The notes below the pieces were generated by a model. That model made no database searches. It saw only the letters and a program-made list of their open reading frames with translations, and was not told the origin of the DNA. Of a DNA stretch of 16,537 bases, positions 7,941 to 14,660 are shown piece by piece. Source of the stretch: Microcaldota archaeon (GTDB lineage: Archaea; Micrarchaeota; Micrarchaeia; Micrarchaeales; Micrarchaeaceae); contig JAJZOJ010000034.1 of NCBI GenBank assembly GCA_021829015.1, forward strand, positions 1 to 16,537, given 5' to 3'. The first letter of the stretch is position 1. Each line of letters begins with the position of its first letter. The translations under genes and the position numbers were made by a program.

Positions 7941-8963
7941 ATGAACGAGACTACCAAAAGCAGCGATCATAAACAATCATTCTCCCGCATGCTCAGGAAG
8001 GGCGGCCTTGTAGCCGCCTCAGCATGCGTTCTGCTATCTGTGAGCGGCCCGACCGAGAGTAAACCGCGCCTCCAGGAGCCAACTTATATAGTGCTGAAGG
8101 AATCTCAGGCCCTGCCGAGCGGGAGGGAATACATAATGCCGATGGGGCCATTCGAGCTCGTCCGCAGGTTCAGGGAAACCTACGAGGGCAGCATACCCTA
8201 CGGGATAATCCAGAAGCTGCCCTTCTCAATCGAGGAGACCAGCTCCGCATTCATATCAAAGAGGCTGCTGCGCATAAGAGCCTCCGGCACCACGGAATAC
8301 CAGCGCATATCCGGCGAATCCTTCTCTGCCAGCGGCGCATCTATCAGCGGGATAAGCCCTTATGCAAGGTATTCGCCAGACATGTCGGATCCCCAGATCG
8401 TAAATGACGCATTCGAGACAAGGGCCGAATGGATATACAGGGACAACAGGGGATGGAGCATGAGCGAGCTGCGCTCCATGCAGGAGGACTACTTCAGGGT
8501 AGTGAAGGAGCATCTTGGCTCGCTTACGGAGAACGGAATACCTATTTCGGTAATAAGGCTGATGCCCGTGATAAGGAAATACGCGGCCAAGGACGGCATC
8601 AGCCCCTACCTTGTAGCCAGCGTCATCTGCTCGGAGTCCTTCGGCTACGAGTATGCCGTAGGCAGCAAGGGGGAGACCGGCCTTATGCAGCTTGACACAG
8701 CGCTGAACAGGCACGCGGCAAAGGCCCTGGATGAGATAGAGCCAAGGCTGATGTTCTATCCCGAATACAACATAAGGATAGGAACTGATATACTTGCGGC
8801 AAGGATAAGGAAGTTCCATGGCGACGTATGGCGCGGGGTTGCTGCCTACAATGCAGGGGTAAGGTCCGTTGAGCTCGGAAGGATACCGAAATCAACAAGG
8901 TCCTATACCGACTCGATAATCAAAAGGGCCGCAAAGATCGAGAAGGTCCTAGGAAGCGGGTAG
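7941..8963 (+). CDS. Exported protein with lytic transglycosylase (SLT) domain
   Basis: 340 aa from the chosen start. Residues 17-36 look like a signal peptide or anchor (basic MLRKG, then GLVAASACVLLSVSG). Residues about 40-200 are of unknown type. Residues 205-312 form an SLT/lysozyme-like domain: ICSESFGYEYAVGSKGETGLMQ carries the family's catalytic Glu (E232, in SES) and the GLMQL motif, followed by PEYNIRIGTDIL and the AAYNAG signature (301-306). In bacteria this fold cleaves the MurNAc-GlcNAc bond of peptidoglycan, a polymer archaea lack. The frame extends upstream to an ATG at 7827, but that start would lie in the 5S promoter and before this gene's own TATA box. The ATG at 7941 leaves a normal n-region for export; a GTG at 7896 is another option. 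It ends one base before the convergent zinc-finger gene's stop. Confidence 0.85.
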   Translation: MNETTKSSDHKQSFSRMLRKGGLVAASACVLLSVSGPTESKPRLQEPTYIVLKESQALPSGREYIMPMGPFELVRRFRETYEGSIPYGIIQKLPFSIEETSSAFISKRLLRIRASGTTEYQRISGESFSASGASISGISPYARYSPDMSDPQIVNDAFETRAEWIYRDNRGWSMSELRSMQEDYFRVVKEHLGSLTENGIPISVIRLMPVIRKYAAKDGISPYLVASVICSESFGYEYAVGSKGETGLMQLDTALNRHAAKALDEIEPRLMFYPEYNIRIGTDILAARIRKFHGDVWRGVAAYNAGVRSVELGRIPKSTRSYTDSIIKRAAKIEKVLGSG

Positions 8964-8964
8964 G

Positions 8965-9105
8965 CTAGATTCTCTTCCCTCTCATGCATGCGGTGCATAT
9001 GCGCCTCTCCTTGTCGTAGTGGTCCTTGCATGCGAGCTTGCCGCACAACTCGCACTTGAAATGCGCGGCCTTCCCGCACTCCCTGCACAATCCAACCATT
9101 TCCAT
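8965..9105 (-). CDS. 46-aa cysteine-rich zinc-finger protein (B-box/HIT-like pattern)
   Basis: A short gene beginning 4 nt after the stop of the primase gene, so translation is probably coupled. The peptide carries C7-x2-C10-x7-C18-x2-C21-x4-C26-x2-H29-x7-C37-x2-C40. These eight ligands can bind two zinc ions in a cross-brace, as in B-box and HIT-type fingers. The tail is basic (RGKRI). The tight Cys/His spacing, the ATG at 9105 (alternative in-frame ATG at 9099) and the operon position make it a real gene rather than noise. The function is unknown. B-box-like fingers usually mediate protein contacts, and the neighbour suggests a replication-linked role, but that is inference. Confidence 0.78.
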   Translation of the reverse strand: MEMVGLCRECGKAAHFKCELCGKLACKDHYDKERRICTACMRGKRI

Positions 9106-9109
9106 AGCA

Positions 9110-10051
9110 TCAATCCATTCCCAATGCATCCCCTAGGAGCTCCCTGGCCCTGTCTAGGGACAGGGGCTTCAATCCCCTTCTCTTCGCGTATTCGCACTGG
9201 TACCTTATGTAGCTCTCGTTGACCCTGGTGTTCGGCTCCAGCTGCTTGCACCTCTCTATGTATTCGGATATCGCCTTTGTCGCGGAATCGACGTCAAGGC
9301 CCTTTATGTTGACGAAGTAAGGCGCGAGTATCAGGTTGACGGTCCTGTGCCTTACGTCTGCAATCGGGGTGCCGAGCAGCCTGTCTATCCATGCGATGGA
9401 ATCCCTGCCCCTTGGCAGCTTCGCAGCCTCCGCATTCTCGAATCTCATCCCCTTGGCATAGTCGAGTACCTCCTTGGGAAGGTCTGTGCGCTTTATCGGA
9501 AGGCCCTTCGCTATCTCCCTTGCCATAGCCATCTCCAGCACATATATGGCGCCGGCCCTGTCAAGCAGCACAGCCCCGCCGCTGAGCCTCTGGTTGACAA
9601 GGCTTTCAGCCTTCCCGCCCGGGCTGTTGTTTATGAAGTCTATGTAGCTTATCGAGAACTGCTCCGGCTCCCCCTTCTTCCTGAAGGCGATGCCCATATT
9701 GACCCCGAGCCTAGCTGCCATCCCAACTATGCAGTCTGGGTCGTCGGAGCGGGAGAGCGCCTCCGCGGACCTGCCAGCCTCGGCCTCCGCGTACTTCCTT
9801 ATTATGTCGGCGCGCCTCAGGGCACTCACCAGCATCCTGGAGTATGCGTATCCTATCACGTAATCAAGCTTCACGGAGCTCACCCCGATCTCAGAGAAGG
9901 GGAGCCTTCCTGATAGCGCTTCCCTTAGGTGCTTCCCTGCCATCGCGATGTATTTTATCTCCATCATGTGCTGAGTGGATGCCGCCAGCTCCCTTGCCTC
10001 GTCCGAAAATGGGTACCTGTAAGAATAGTCCAACCTTGCGCTGTCCACCAT
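9110..10051 (-). CDS. priL: DNA primase large subunit PriL, apparently lacking Fe-S ligands
   Basis: 313 aa. The noncatalytic subunit of the archaeal/eukaryotic primase supports the catalytic subunit in RNA primer synthesis. The N-terminal part has PriL-like features: YPFSDEA (13-19), YAYSRMLVSALRRADIIRKYAEAEA (68-92) and LVNQRLSGGAVLL (151-163). The C-terminal part (RHRTVNLILAPYFVNIKGL, 234-252; IRYQCEYAKRRGLKPLSL, 282-299) matches the helical PriL C-terminal / PriX-type fold. The usual four Fe-S cysteines are not recognisable: only C107, C268 and C286 exist, the PPC position near 213 reads LPRG, and the chain stops before the expected distal Cys pair. A TATA box inside the end of the upstream gene suggests it can be transcribed from the ATG at 10051. 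I am fairly sure of PriL; a PriX-like paralogue is the alternative. Confidence 0.72.
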   Translation of the reverse strand: MVDSARLDYSYRYPFSDEARELAASTQHMMEIKYIAMAGKHLREALSGRLPFSEIGVSSVKLDYVIGYAYSRMLVSALRRADIIRKYAEAEAGRSAEALSRSDDPDCIVGMAARLGVNMGIAFRKKGEPEQFSISYIDFINNSPGGKAESLVNQRLSGGAVLLDRAGAIYVLEMAMAREIAKGLPIKRTDLPKEVLDYAKGMRFENAEAAKLPRGRDSIAWIDRLLGTPIADVRHRTVNLILAPYFVNIKGLDVDSATKAISEYIERCKQLEPNTRVNESYIRYQCEYAKRRGLKPLSLDRARELLGDALGMD

Positions 10052-10064
10052 TTACTTTTCGCAG

Positions 10065-11153
10065 TCAAGATATAAAATCAGATGCCGGATGCCCTGACAT
10101 CTCCCTGCTGAGCCTCTTTAGGGCGCCGTACTTCTCGCCGCCCTCTATTCTCGCATTCTCTATTATCTCCTCAAGGCTGCCGCATACGCTGTCGTAGGTT
10201 TTCCTGTTCACTTTGAATGGTATGCCATCCTTGCCGCCTAAGTTGTATGCGAACATTACCGGATCCCTGTAGGCGAGCTCCCTGTCGTATATCAGCGAGG
10301 ATACGAACGCCAGCGACCTTAGCGTAGCGCGGCCTATTCCCTTGACGAGCATCAATTCCCTGTAGTCCTTCGGCTCTAGCTCCCTGGCCCTATCTATCGC
10401 ATCAGCTGCCCGCTTGCTCATGTCCATGCTCCTGATTATCGGGTGCCTCGAAGGGTACGACTTTACGGAAAGCATCTTGCGGTACTCCCCGAGCATGTCT
10501 ATCGAGGATTCCCTTGCCCATGAGTTCCTGGAGTCCGTTAGGTCCATGCTCGTGGAATGCCTGTTCGATCTCATGCCTGAATGCGGCTCATTCGCGATGT
10601 CGCCCTTGTCTATGCTGTCGCTGAGCCACTGGAACCGCACCGCCATGCGCCCCTCCCTTGACATCCCCTGCTGTACCACAGACCATTTCCTCCTCGAGAA
10701 TATCATTGAGTGCTGGTATATCCCTAAATTATCGTATACGAGCGCAGAGTCTACCTTCGCCGCCAACCTGCTAGCCTCCTTGAGCTCTTCCGCACTTTTA
10801 GATATAGAGAGCAGCTCCGTCCCTTTCTCTATGTCAAACGGGGTGTTCAGGCCCGCCTTGCCCTTGCCGCCTGCGACGTAGATCTCATTCGAATCGTTGA
10901 GCGCCTCCCTCAGCGCGCCAATCGTGACTGTCGTTGTGCCGCTGCTGTGCCAGTCGTACCCTATGGCGCATGCGAGCGCCTGGAACCAATTGGGATCTGA
11001 GAGCCGCGTGACCAGCTCATCCGCACCGAAGTCGTCGAGCATGACCTCGGATATGGCCCTTGACAGCCTGACCATGCGCCCGAAGAGCCATCTTGGCGCC
11101 CTTCCACCGTGGAGCGGGAGCTCCGTAGCATGGTGCATGATAGGATTTGCCAT
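10065..11153 (-). CDS. DUF763 family protein with helix-hairpin-helix motif
   Basis: 362 aa, close to the family's usual length. The DUF763 signatures run in order: ELPLHGGRAPRWLFGRM (11-27), RLSDPNWFQAL, DWHSSGTTT (67-75), AGGKGKA (94-100), AAKVDSA (131-137), KWSVVQQGM (156-164) and NEPHSG (189-193). A helix-hairpin-helix-like segment follows (ELMLVKGIGRATLRSLAF, 266-283), then FAYNLGGKDGIPFKV (301-315). The family is widespread in archaea and some bacteria and has no established activity. The HhH element suggests nucleic-acid binding, and conserved His/Asp/Lys suggest catalysis; both are inference. It lies between NAD kinase (25 nt) and priL (13 nt) on one strand, so co-transcription is likely. 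Confidence 0.9.
   Translation of the reverse strand: MANPIMHHATELPLHGGRAPRWLFGRMVRLSRAISEVMLDDFGADELVTRLSDPNWFQALACAIGYDWHSSGTTTVTIGALREALNDSNEIYVAGGKGKAGLNTPFDIEKGTELLSISKSAEELKEASRLAAKVDSALVYDNLGIYQHSMIFSRRKWSVVQQGMSREGRMAVRFQWLSDSIDKGDIANEPHSGMRSNRHSTSMDLTDSRNSWARESSIDMLGEYRKMLSVKSYPSRHPIIRSMDMSKRAADAIDRARELEPKDYRELMLVKGIGRATLRSLAFVSSLIYDRELAYRDPVMFAYNLGGKDGIPFKVNRKTYDSVCGSLEEIIENARIEGGEKYGALKRLSREMSGHPASDFIS
10069..10078 (-). promoter_or_regulatory. TATA box for priL inside the upstream gene
   Basis: The - strand reads GATTTTATATC, centred about 23 nt before the priL ATG. It overlaps the last sense codons of the DUF763 gene. It would give an essentially leaderless priL transcript in addition to any read-through. 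Confidence 0.5.
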
Positions 11154-11178
11154 AGCGGATTAAAGAACCTTAAGCATA

Positions 11179-11946
11179 TCAGCGGAGCATCTTGCTCCTT
11201 ATCTTCCTCTCCAGCCTGTCTGCGATGCCATGCTTGAATCCGTCCAGCCTTACGACGCTTATCTGCCTGTCTGACAGCCTCGCTGTGAACCTGTCCCCCT
11301 CCTTCAGCTTTGCTACAGCATCGCTGTCGTAGCCGAGGGTACCCTCGTACTTGGCTATCTCGACCTCTATCTCCTTCCTGCCGCTGAAGACTATCGGGTT
11401 GCAGAAAGGCCCGTCTATGTTGAGGAAGGTTATGCACATCATGTCAGGCTCCAGGAGTATCGGCCCTCCTGCAGATCTGTTGTATGCGGTTGAGCCCATC
11501 TTGCTAGTGAGTATGAGGCCGTCGCCGCTAAGGGTGAACGGGCATATCCTTATGCGCCTGTTTCCGACCTTCTCGAATACCCTGAAGCTAACCTCCCTTA
11601 TCGCGAAGTTGAGCCTTGCCTCGTTAACGGCATAGTATTTCCTTCCCTTGCATGTTATCTCTATCCTGTTCGAGAGGTGCTCCACCTTGTACTTCCCGCC
11701 CTTGAGAAGCCTAACGGCCTTGCCGAGATCCTTGATTCCTATGTCCGAGTGGTATGCGCTGCTGCGCTCATTTCCGTCCCTTATCAGCAGCACCGGCCTG
11801 TCGGTCATCTGCGCCGCCTTGAGGAACGTGCCGTCCCCTCCGACTGCTATGCATATCTCGTAGCCGGACTTCACTACCTCGAAGTTCCTGTACAGCGCTG
11901 AGAGGTCCGCCCTCTCGCCGTCCCTCTTAACTATCGCGACCTTCAT
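11179..11946 (-). CDS. nadK: NAD kinase
   Basis: 255 aa. Phosphorylates NAD to NADP in the cytoplasm. Hallmarks are GGDGT (36-40, the phosphate-donor/catalytic motif), NEA (108-110, NAD contact), and DGLILTSKMGSTAYNRSAGG (142-161, the glycine-rich family signature). The frame runs on upstream to 12129, but that extension crosses the divergent promoter region and the opposite gene. MKVAIVKRDG at 11946 aligns with normal NAD kinase N-termini, and a TATA box lies about 35 nt upstream, giving a leader of about 9 nt. The usual LGFL segment after the GGDGT region is replaced by a DGNERSSAYHSDI stretch, as expected for a divergent archaeal form. It is the first gene of a - strand cluster with DUF763, priL and the zinc-finger gene. 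Confidence 0.93.
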   Translation of the reverse strand: MKVAIVKRDGERADLSALYRNFEVVKSGYEICIAVGGDGTFLKAAQMTDRPVLLIRDGNERSSAYHSDIGIKDLGKAVRLLKGGKYKVEHLSNRIEITCKGRKYYAVNEARLNFAIREVSFRVFEKVGNRRIRICPFTLSGDGLILTSKMGSTAYNRSAGGPILLEPDMMCITFLNIDGPFCNPIVFSGRKEIEVEIAKYEGTLGYDSDAVAKLKEGDRFTARLSDRQISVVRLDGFKHGIADRLERKIRSKMLR

Positions 11947-11975
11947 CAAGCTCGCAGCTATCAGAGCAAAGAGAC

Positions 11976-11986
11976 TATTTATTAAT
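11976..11986 (-). promoter_or_regulatory. TATA box of the NAD kinase cluster
   Basis: The - strand reads ATTAATAAATA. The predicted transcript start near 11955 gives a leader of about 9 nt before the ATG at 11946, supporting that start over the longer frame. Confidence 0.55.
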
Positions 11987-11996
11987 TCCGTTCTTT

Positions 11997-12005
11997 CGAT
12001 AAATA
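11997..12005 (+). promoter_or_regulatory. TATA box of the glycoside hydrolase gene
   Basis: CGATAAATA, centred about 22 nt before the ATG at 12023. It is back-to-back with the NAD kinase TATA box inside a 76-nt divergent intergenic region. Confidence 0.55.
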
Positions 12006-12022
12006 CTCTAGCGGGGGACTGA

Positions 12023-13027
12023 ATGGCAAGGTGGATCATCGCAGTCGCAGCATTGGTCGTCGTGGCGGCAGTGGCCATAGCGGCTCTAGCCATCCCGAGC
12101 ATGCATTCTGCGAAATCAAGCGGCGGCAACGTGAGCTACGGCCAGAGCTTCTGCCTAAACGCCGCGCCGAACATGACCGCTATGCGCCTTGCGATCAATT
12201 CGGGAATAACCTGCTTCAGGACCGACATCGCATTGACTGCCTCTGATGAGGGCTACGTCCAAAACGTCACGAAGGACGGTGGCTCAGTCCTTGGAATACT
12301 CGACTACGAGACGGTGGGCGCACAGCCCTCCCCGAACGGCTGCATAAGCGGATGCAACTGGAGCCTGAACGACTGGAACGCCAGCGTCTACAATGCGCTT
12401 TCCGAATATCCAGAGGTAAATACGTGGGAGATATGGAACGAGCCGCTGGTGCCGAACTTCGCGAGCGGTTACGAGAACGGAAGCGCAATGGACTACTATG
12501 AAATGATAAAATCCGCATACACGATAATAAAGTCCAGGGAGCCGAACAGCACCGTAGTGTGCTTCGGCGGTGCGCAGCTTTTCCCTATGAGCGTCGTGCG
12601 GTACGAGTACCAGTTCTACAGCAGGGTATGGCAGTATGGCGCCTCAAGGTACTGCGATGCAGTATCCGTGCATTACTATTCGCAGCCCCTCTACAACATG
12701 TCGCAGCATGCGGAATACGGGATGTCCCTGGGCCAGGAGCTGAACCTCACGCTAAGCACATACGAGAACCTTACCGGAAAGCCGATTTGGGTTACTGAAA
12801 CCGGCTACGCCTCGAACGGCACTGCGCGCTCCGACCAGCTGCAGGCGGCGGCCCTGAGGCAGAGCATGGGCTTCCTCTCCAAATACGGATTCGTCAAGAG
12901 GATATACTGGTTCCACCTTGCAGGAGCGTCCGGTACTGTTGACTTCGGGCTGCTGAATCAAAATACCCTGCAGCCCAAGCCTGCATGGGGTTCCTTCATG
13001 TACTTCGTGAGCAACGAGTCGAATTGA
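12023..13027 (+). CDS. Membrane-anchored clan GH-A glycoside hydrolase (cellulase-like)
   Basis: 334 aa. Residues 4-25 form an uncleaved anchor or signal peptide (IIAVAALVVVAAVAIAALA). The rest is a TIM-barrel hydrolase. WEIWNEP (135-141) supplies the acid/base Glu E140, and IWVTETGY ends with the nucleophile E259, the two-glutamate pattern of retaining clan GH-A enzymes. CDAVSVHYYSQP and KRIYWFHL are the expected barrel strands. The exact family (GH5, GH39, GH53 or similar) and substrate cannot be told from motifs alone. About ten N-x-S/T sequons and several Cys (such as CISGC) fit an extracellular, glycosylated, possibly disulfide-bonded enzyme. Its promoter is divergent from NAD kinase. 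Confidence 0.85.
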   Translation: MARWIIAVAALVVVAAVAIAALAIPSMHSAKSSGGNVSYGQSFCLNAAPNMTAMRLAINSGITCFRTDIALTASDEGYVQNVTKDGGSVLGILDYETVGAQPSPNGCISGCNWSLNDWNASVYNALSEYPEVNTWEIWNEPLVPNFASGYENGSAMDYYEMIKSAYTIIKSREPNSTVVCFGGAQLFPMSVVRYEYQFYSRVWQYGASRYCDAVSVHYYSQPLYNMSQHAEYGMSLGQELNLTLSTYENLTGKPIWVTETGYASNGTARSDQLQAAALRQSMGFLSKYGFVKRIYWFHLAGASGTVDFGLLNQNTLQPKPAWGSFMYFVSNESN

Positions 13028-13051
13028 CGCTCCGTTGCATGCTGCACAACA

Positions 13052-13396
13052 TTAGCGCTGCAGTGCCTCGTCAGCGTGCTTTGGGAGAAAGCCGGTCCTT
13101 GCCAGGTGCTTAAGCTCCCTCCTTGACCTGGTATTCTCCTCTATGGTCTTCATCATCCTGCTGCCGTTCTCCTTTATCTCATTCCTTAGCCCTTTGAGCG
13201 CCTTGTCACTTAACACAATTCCATTCGGTGCATTTTTCAGCAGTGCCATTACCGAATTTATTTCCTCCCTGCGCCTTACTATCTCTCTGTCATTAGAGTG
13301 CATCTCCTGTATTATCGCATTAACTGCCCTTTTCCCATCATCCGACAAGGCGTCCTTGGCCTTCTCGACCGCCCTGGCAAGTCTCTTGGTCATCAT
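13052..13396 (-). CDS. Hypothetical small basic coiled-coil protein
   Basis: 114 aa, unrecognised. It is rich in Lys, Arg and Glu with heptad-like Leu/Ile/Met positions over residues 15-60 and 67-100, and has no cysteines or membrane segments. It opens with two adjacent ATGs (13396, 13393). A TATA box (CTTTTATAG on the - strand, 13428-13438) puts the transcript start near 13406, so the first ATG is favoured. It is convergent with the glycoside hydrolase gene (24-nt gap) and transcribed separately from the uracil-DNA glycosylase gene upstream on the same strand. A small DNA- or RNA-associated role is possible from the charge but unsupported. Confidence 0.7.
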   Translation of the reverse strand: MMTKRLARAVEKAKDALSDDGKRAVNAIIQEMHSNDREIVRRREEINSVMALLKNAPNGIVLSDKALKGLRNEIKENGSRMMKTIEENTRSRRELKHLARTGFLPKHADEALQR

Positions 13397-13427
13397 GTAA
13401 ATTACCCTAACTAGGAAAAAATAAAAT

Positions 13428-13438
13428 CTATAAAAGCC
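13428..13438 (-). promoter_or_regulatory. TATA box of the 114-aa protein gene
   Basis: The - strand reads GGCTTTTATAG, centred 36 nt before the ATG at 13396. It implies a leader of about 10 nt. Confidence 0.55.
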
Positions 13439-13474
13439 TTGTGTGTAAAAATCGATACGTAACGTCGGGAATTG

Positions 13475-14041
13475 TCAAAGGCCGCTTATAGCTTTGCCAA
13501 ACTTTTTGAAGTCCTCTTCCATGATTGGCATCTTGCTCCTTATCCTCACCGCTGCCGCGGGATGCAGGCTCAGCATGTACGATATCCCATCCTTCCTGAT
13601 TATCCTTCCCCGTTCCTTGGATATGCCGCCTATGCCGAGAATCGCCCTGCATGCGACGGATCCCATGAGGACTATGGCCTTGGGCCTGATTATGCCTATC
13701 TGCCTGAGGATGAACCCCTTGCACAGGTCTATTTCCCTGTCTGTAGGCATCCTGTTGTCTGGGGGAAAGAACTGAACAGCGCTGGCTATGTAGACCCTGT
13801 TTCTCTCAAGCCCCGCGATCCCGATGAGCCTGTCGAGGAACTTTCCGCTTACGCCTATGAACGGCCTTCCTGTTATGTCCTCGTTCCTTCCGGGCGCCTG
13901 GCCTATCAGCATGACATCGGCATCAAGCGGCCCCTCCCCCGGGACGAAATTTCTGCTGAGCTTCCAATCATCTGTATCCTTCGGAAGCATGGAATACTCC
14001 CTGTTGAGCAGCATCATCAGTTTTGCCCTAGAGTCGTTCAT
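13475..14041 (-). CDS. Uracil-DNA glycosylase, family 4-like, without Fe-S cysteines
   Basis: 188 aa. Removes uracil from DNA to start base-excision repair. Family 4 signatures: FVPGEGPLDADVMLIGQAPG (32-51), ED-x-TGRPFIG (54-63), the FFPPDNRMPT segment (91-100), RPKAIVLMGSVA (119-130) and SLHPAA (158-163, the catalytic HPA motif). Family 4 enzymes normally hold a 4Fe-4S cluster with an N-terminal CxxC, the Cys of KCRPP and a Cys about 16 residues later. Here the N-terminus has no cysteine, KCRPP reads QFFPP, and only C107 remains. The first motif Glu (GEAPG) is Gln48. A stop codon lies directly before the ATG at 14041, so no longer N-terminus exists. It is probably active but cluster-free; that is inference. 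Confidence 0.87.
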   Translation of the reverse strand: MNDSRAKLMMLLNREYSMLPKDTDDWKLSRNFVPGEGPLDADVMLIGQAPGRNEDITGRPFIGVSGKFLDRLIGIAGLERNRVYIASAVQFFPPDNRMPTDREIDLCKGFILRQIGIIRPKAIVLMGSVACRAILGIGGISKERGRIIRKDGISYMLSLHPAAAVRIRSKMPIMEEDFKKFGKAISGL

Positions 14042-14135
14042 TCAAATCAACAGGTCCTCGGCCGAGATGGGCTTCATCATAGGTCAGCAGTTACTCTTAT
14101 CGTCATCGGACAGTATCTTTTGTTGTGCAAACTAC

Positions 14136-14144
14136 TTTATTATA
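14136..14144 (+). promoter_or_regulatory. TATA box of the archease gene
   Basis: TTTATTATA, centred 25 nt before the ATG at 14165. This is the spacing for a leaderless transcript and it supports that start. Confidence 0.6.
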
Positions 14145-14164
14145 CTTCCTGGCGAAACAATCCT

Positions 14165-14602
14165 ATGGCAAAGGGGTACCGTTTCCTTGAGCATACCGCT
14201 GACGTGGAGTACATCGCATACGGGAAGGACGAGCGGGAATGCTTCTCCAATGCGCTGATGGCCATGTTCGACACCGCATCCTATCTGGCGAAGCTGGAGC
14301 GGTCAAAGGAGAGGAGGATAGTAATGAAGGTGAAAAGCAGGGCCTCAAGGACGGAGGACCTCCTATGGTACCTGCTCCAGGATGTGCTGTCAATGACTGA
14401 TGCAAAGGGGCTGTTCGCCTATTCCGTGAAAAGGCTCAGGATAGGCGAGAGCGGAACCAAGAGGACGGCCGAGGCCGAGCTCCTGGCAAGGGAGCGTAGC
14501 GACCAGGCATCAAAGCTGGACGTCAAGGGGGTCTCGAGGTATGAGCTCTCCCTGAGGCGCACTGGCCGCCGCCTCGAGGCACACGTGGTACTCGATGTAT
14601 GA
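14165..14602 (+). CDS. Archease
   Basis: 145 aa. Archease activates the RtcB RNA ligase during tRNA splicing by promoting guanylylation and turnover. The N-terminus GYRFLEHTADVEYIAYG (4-20) is the family signature with the metal-binding Asp of HTAD. It is followed by CFSNALMAMFD, EDLLWYLLQDVLSM and the VKGVSRYEL segment that corresponds to VKAVTYH in relatives, ending in VVLDV. The frame is open far upstream (to 13472) across the glycosylase gene on the other strand, but homology and the leaderless TATA spacing fix the start at 14165. Functional context: an RtcB ligation partner fits an organism with intron-containing tRNAs such as the one at 16385-16470. Confidence 0.92.
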   Translation: MAKGYRFLEHTADVEYIAYGKDERECFSNALMAMFDTASYLAKLERSKERRIVMKVKSRASRTEDLLWYLLQDVLSMTDAKGLFAYSVKRLRIGESGTKRTAEAELLARERSDQASKLDVKGVSRYELSLRRTGRRLEAHVVLDV

Positions 14603-14621
14603 CAAATGCGCAACAAATGGC

Positions 14622-14633
14622 AATAAATAAAAA
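14622..14633 (+). promoter_or_regulatory. TATA box of the DUF4870-like gene
   Basis: AATAAATAAAAA, about 33 nt before the ATG at 14661. It implies a leader of about 8 nt. Confidence 0.5.
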
Positions 14634-14660
14634 GGTAGTTGGAGCAAACCTATTGATTCT

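Noticed and set aside
11947..12129. N-terminal extension of NAD kinase from an ATG at 12129
   Set aside because: It runs through the divergent intergenic region and the opposite gene's start, is Ala/Thr-rich low complexity, and family alignment begins at MKVAIVKRDG.
13472..14164. Long + strand open frame in front of archease
   Set aside because: It is the antisense shadow of the uracil-DNA glycosylase gene. The archease homology begins at 14165 with a leaderless TATA box.
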